Part shown: positions 62,291-64,000 of the stretch, piece by piece
Numbering within the stretch: position 1 is the first letter of the stretch
Layout of the letters: each line of letters opens with the position of its first letter
NCBI GenBank assembly: GCA_012735215.1
Contig: JAAYHX010000011.1
Location: 1 to 64,000, forward strand
Length of the DNA stretch: 64,000 nt
Direction of reading: 5' to 3'
Source: Tissierellia bacterium
GTDB lineage: Bacteria; Bacillota; Clostridia; Tissierellales; Tepidimicrobiaceae
Notes under the pieces: generated by a model
What the model was told of the DNA's origin: nothing
Databases searched by the model: none
The model's input: the letters and a program-made list of their open reading frames with translations, nothing else
Translations under genes and position numbers: made by a program

Positions 62291-62317
62291 GAACCAATCC
62301 ACTTAGTGAATTGGTTC
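62291..62317 (-). terminator. Terminator of hemB
   Basis: GAACCAAT and ATTGGTTC, perfect 8-bp stem with an 11-nt loop, followed on minus by TTTTATTTTG, a few bases past the hemB stop. Between it and the GNAT gene (62060-62290) I see no gene or clear element. Confidence 0.85.
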
Positions 62318-62321
62318 ATTC

Positions 62322-63296
62322 TTATCTTACCAGGCCTAATTTTGCTAACTCCTTAGCAAAATATGTAATAATTAAATCTGCACCTGCTCTTTTTATAGAT
62401 ATTAAGGTTTCCATGATTACATCTTCACTTAAAATATTGTTCTCTACTGCTAACTTTAACATAGAGTATTCTCCACTTACATTATAGGCTACTATTGGCA
62501 CATTAAAGGTATCCCTGGCTTGTCTTATTATATCCAAGTAGGCTAAAGCAGGTTTAACTATTACCAGATCTGCCCCTTCTTCTATATCATATTGTATTTC
62601 TCTCAAAGCTTCTCGGCTATTGGCTGGGTCCATTTGATAGGTCTTCCTATCTCCAAAAGCTGGAGCTGAATCAGCAGCATCCCTAAAAGGACCATAATAA
62701 TTTGAAGCATATTTAGCACTGTAAGACATAATGGGTGTATTTACAAAGCCTTCTTTGTCTAGCTCTTCTCTTATATATTTAACCCTTCCATCCATCATAT
62801 CTGATGGAGCTATCATATCTGCTCCTGCCTTTGCGTGGCTAACAGCAATTTTGCCTAAATACTCCAAGGTTTTATCATTATCCACATCCTTATCATCAGT
62901 GAGTATTCCACAATGACCATGACAGGTATATTCACACATACAGAGGTCTGTAATCACATACATTTCAGGATGATGCTCTTTAATTGCTCTTACTGCCTTC
63001 TGTATGATTCCCTGGTCTGAAAAAGCAGCGCTTCCCACCTCATCTTTTTCACCAGGTATGCCAAACAATAACACAGACTTTATTCCTAAGGCTAATAATT
63101 CCTCCACTTCCTTTACTAGCATGTCCACTGAAAAATGATAGTTGCCCTTCATGGACTCAATTTCTCTCTTTATTCCTTCTCCTTCTACAACAAATAGGGG
63201 ATATATAAAATCATCCAAGGATATACTTGTCTCTCTTACCATAGCCCTTATTGCAGAATTTTTCCTAAGTCTCCTTGTCCTATTTATGTTTATCAA
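62322..63296 (-). CDS. hemB: Porphobilinogen synthase (delta-aminolevulinate dehydratase)
   Basis: 324 aa. Condenses two aminolevulinate molecules. The zinc cysteines are in [15 protein letters not shown]; the Schiff-base lysines are in MSYSAKYAS and [12 protein letters not shown]. The N-terminal [16 protein letters not shown] is typical. Start is TTG behind GGAG. It follows hemD by 4 bp; the pathway leads to sirohaem or cobalamin in an anaerobe. Confidence 0.97.
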   Translation of the reverse strand: MININRTRRLRKNSAIRAMVRETSISLDDFIYPLFVVEGEGIKREIESMKGNYHFSVDMLVKEVEELLALGIKSVLLFGIPGEKDEVGSAAFSDQGIIQKAVRAIKEHHPEMYVITDLCMCEYTCHGHCGILTDDKDVDNDKTLEYLGKIAVSHAKAGADMIAPSDMMDGRVKYIREELDKEGFVNTPIMSYSAKYASNYYGPFRDAADSAPAFGDRKTYQMDPANSREALREIQYDIEEGADLVIVKPALAYLDIIRQARDTFNVPIVAYNVSGEYSMLKLAVENNILSEDVIMETLISIKRAGADLIITYFAKELAKLGLVR

Positions 63297-63300
63297 AATA

Positions 63301-64000
63301 TCACTCCTCTAATAATATTTCTACTATCCCGTCAAAATTATATTCCCTAGCCTGTTTATATATAGGATGTCCTTGTTCTTGTATGGTTTTAGAAGTTACA
63401 GGTCCTATGGATATTATCTTGCTCTTTTTCAAAATATCCTCTGCATCTTGACCTGCTATTTTCTTGAAATTTGTAAAGGTTGAAGGGCTGGAAAACAGTA
63501 TATAATAGGAATCCAGTTCCTTTAAGCTGTCTATAATATATTGGTTATCCTCTCTTGATGTTATGGTTTCATAGGTCTTTACTTCATCTACCTTACAGAT
63601 CTTAGACAACTCTGCTACTATAAAGGGCCTTCCAGCTTTGGCTCTTGGAATTAGTATTCTATCTGTTTCAGATACTCTAGACTTTAATTCTTCTACCAGA
63701 CTTTCACCTACATATTCCTTTGGCATAAAGTCTACATTTATGCCATATTCCTTAATGGTCTTTGCTGTGCTGGATCCAATGGCAGCTACCTTCACATTAG
63801 CTAGCCTTCTTAAATCACAGCCTAACTCAAGAATTCTCTTGAAAAAAATATTTACTCCATTTATGCTGGTAAACACTAAATAAGTGTACTTATCAATATT
63901 TTTGATGGCTTCATCTAATTCATTGTTAGGCTTTATCTCCTTGATTTCAATAGTTGGCATGGATATAGCATTTGCCCCTAGTTTTCTTAGCTTGTTTATT
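63301..64000 (-). CDS. hemD: Uroporphyrinogen-III synthase (5' end outside window)
   Basis: The HemD fold is seen through [70 protein letters not shown] and [16 protein letters not shown]. The ATG at 63958-63960 is not the true start: the frame stays open to the window edge and reads [18 protein letters not shown], the usual first repeat of HemD. The missing part may be only a few residues or a CobA (uroporphyrinogen methyltransferase) domain, as in clostridial CobA-HemD fusions. Located 4 bp upstream of hemB. Confidence 0.92.
   Translation of the reverse strand, partial: INKLRKLGANAISMPTIEIKEIKPNNELDEAIKNIDKYTYLVFTSINGVNIFFKRILELGCDLRRLANVKVAAIGSSTAKTIKEYGINVDFMPKEYVGESLVEELKSRVSETDRILIPRAKAGRPFIVAELSKICKVDEVKTYETITSREDNQYIIDSLKELDSYYILFSSPSTFTNFKKIAGQDAEDILKKSKIISIGPVTSKTIQEQGHPIYKQAREYNFDGIVEILLEE

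Noticed and set aside
1-64000. CRISPR arrays, insertion sequences, prophage genes, tRNA or rRNA genes
   Set aside because: Scanned by eye on both strands; no regularly spaced repeats, transposase motifs, phage genes or cloverleaf-like sequences were recognised.

Overview
The window comes from an AT-rich, low-GC Gram-positive anaerobe. Strong AGGAGG-type ribosome binding sites, S-layer homology (SLH) domains, a complete D-proline reductase (Stickland) cluster, selenocysteine-dependent formate dehydrogenase and proline reductase, and tungsten/molybdenum cofactor genes all point to an amino-acid-fermenting clostridium, probably Tissierellales- or Acetoanaerobium-like. The taxonomic placement is inference from gene content. 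Almost all genes lie on the minus strand, so operons read from high to low coordinates. I see no rRNA, tRNA, CRISPR array or insertion sequence.

Layout, left to right. (1) 0.2-5.4 kb: hybrid cluster protein (hcp), a small zinc-ribbon protein, and a three-gene set (cytosolic solute-binding-like protein with DUF1858, HypB-like GTPase, DUF1858-ABC ATPase). hcp and the three-gene set each have the same GTAAC-N4-GTTAC operator, centred at the same distance (-41.5) from a -10 box, so both look like targets of one CRP/FNR-type activator (HcpR-like). (2) 5.4-7.9 kb: ATP-grasp ligase, small membrane protein, VanY-type carboxypeptidase. (3) 7.9-24.3 kb: a formate dehydrogenase/cofactor island. It encodes an NADH-linked Fdh complex (NuoE-, NuoF- and NuoG-like subunits plus the selenoprotein FdhA), MogA/MoaB, MobA, FdhD, a tungstate transporter behind a Moco/Tuco-type riboswitch with terminator, two MoeA proteins (one fused to a PBP-like domain), MoaA, MoaC, two MOSC proteins and MoaD. 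(4) 24.5-39 kb: a GshA-like ligase, then peptide and proline catabolism: POT peptide transporter, two tandem Xaa-Pro peptidases, an XRE-cupin regulator, a TauE/SafE permease and prdC-A-orf-B-D-E-F. prdB and prdC carry in-frame TGA (Sec) codons with SECIS-like hairpins, and prdC is preceded by a sigma-54 promoter. (5) 39-47.4 kb: an OmpR-type two-component system with a GerMN lipoprotein, TtcA-like enzyme, TlpA/CcdA thiol-redox pair, ZIP transporter, permuted ATP-grasp enzyme, YjbQ. (6) 47.4-50 kb: tungsten aldehyde:ferredoxin oxidoreductase and a four-cluster ferredoxin, preceded by a structured leader with aptamer-like P1/terminator competition. (7) 50.2-58.5 kb: a surface-fibre or biofilm-matrix locus of SLH anchor protein, DUF5305 membrane protein, TasA/CalY-like protein, SipW-type signal peptidase, two more SipW-type secreted proteins and a NarL-type two-component system, all downstream of a c-di-GMP-II riboswitch followed by a terminator. 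(8) 58.8-64 kb: MBL-fold hydrolase, nitroreductase, metallophosphoesterase, double-GNAT acetyltransferase, hemB and the start-truncated hemD.

How the genes fit together: peptides are imported, cleaved at proline, racemised and reduced by D-proline reductase. Aldehydes and formate from amino-acid oxidation are handled by Aor and Fdh, both served by the local W/Mo cofactor genes. The strongest new-system candidates are the c-di-GMP-switched SipW matrix locus, the Hcp-coregulated DUF1858/GTPase/ABC set, and the orphan leader RNA of the aor operon.
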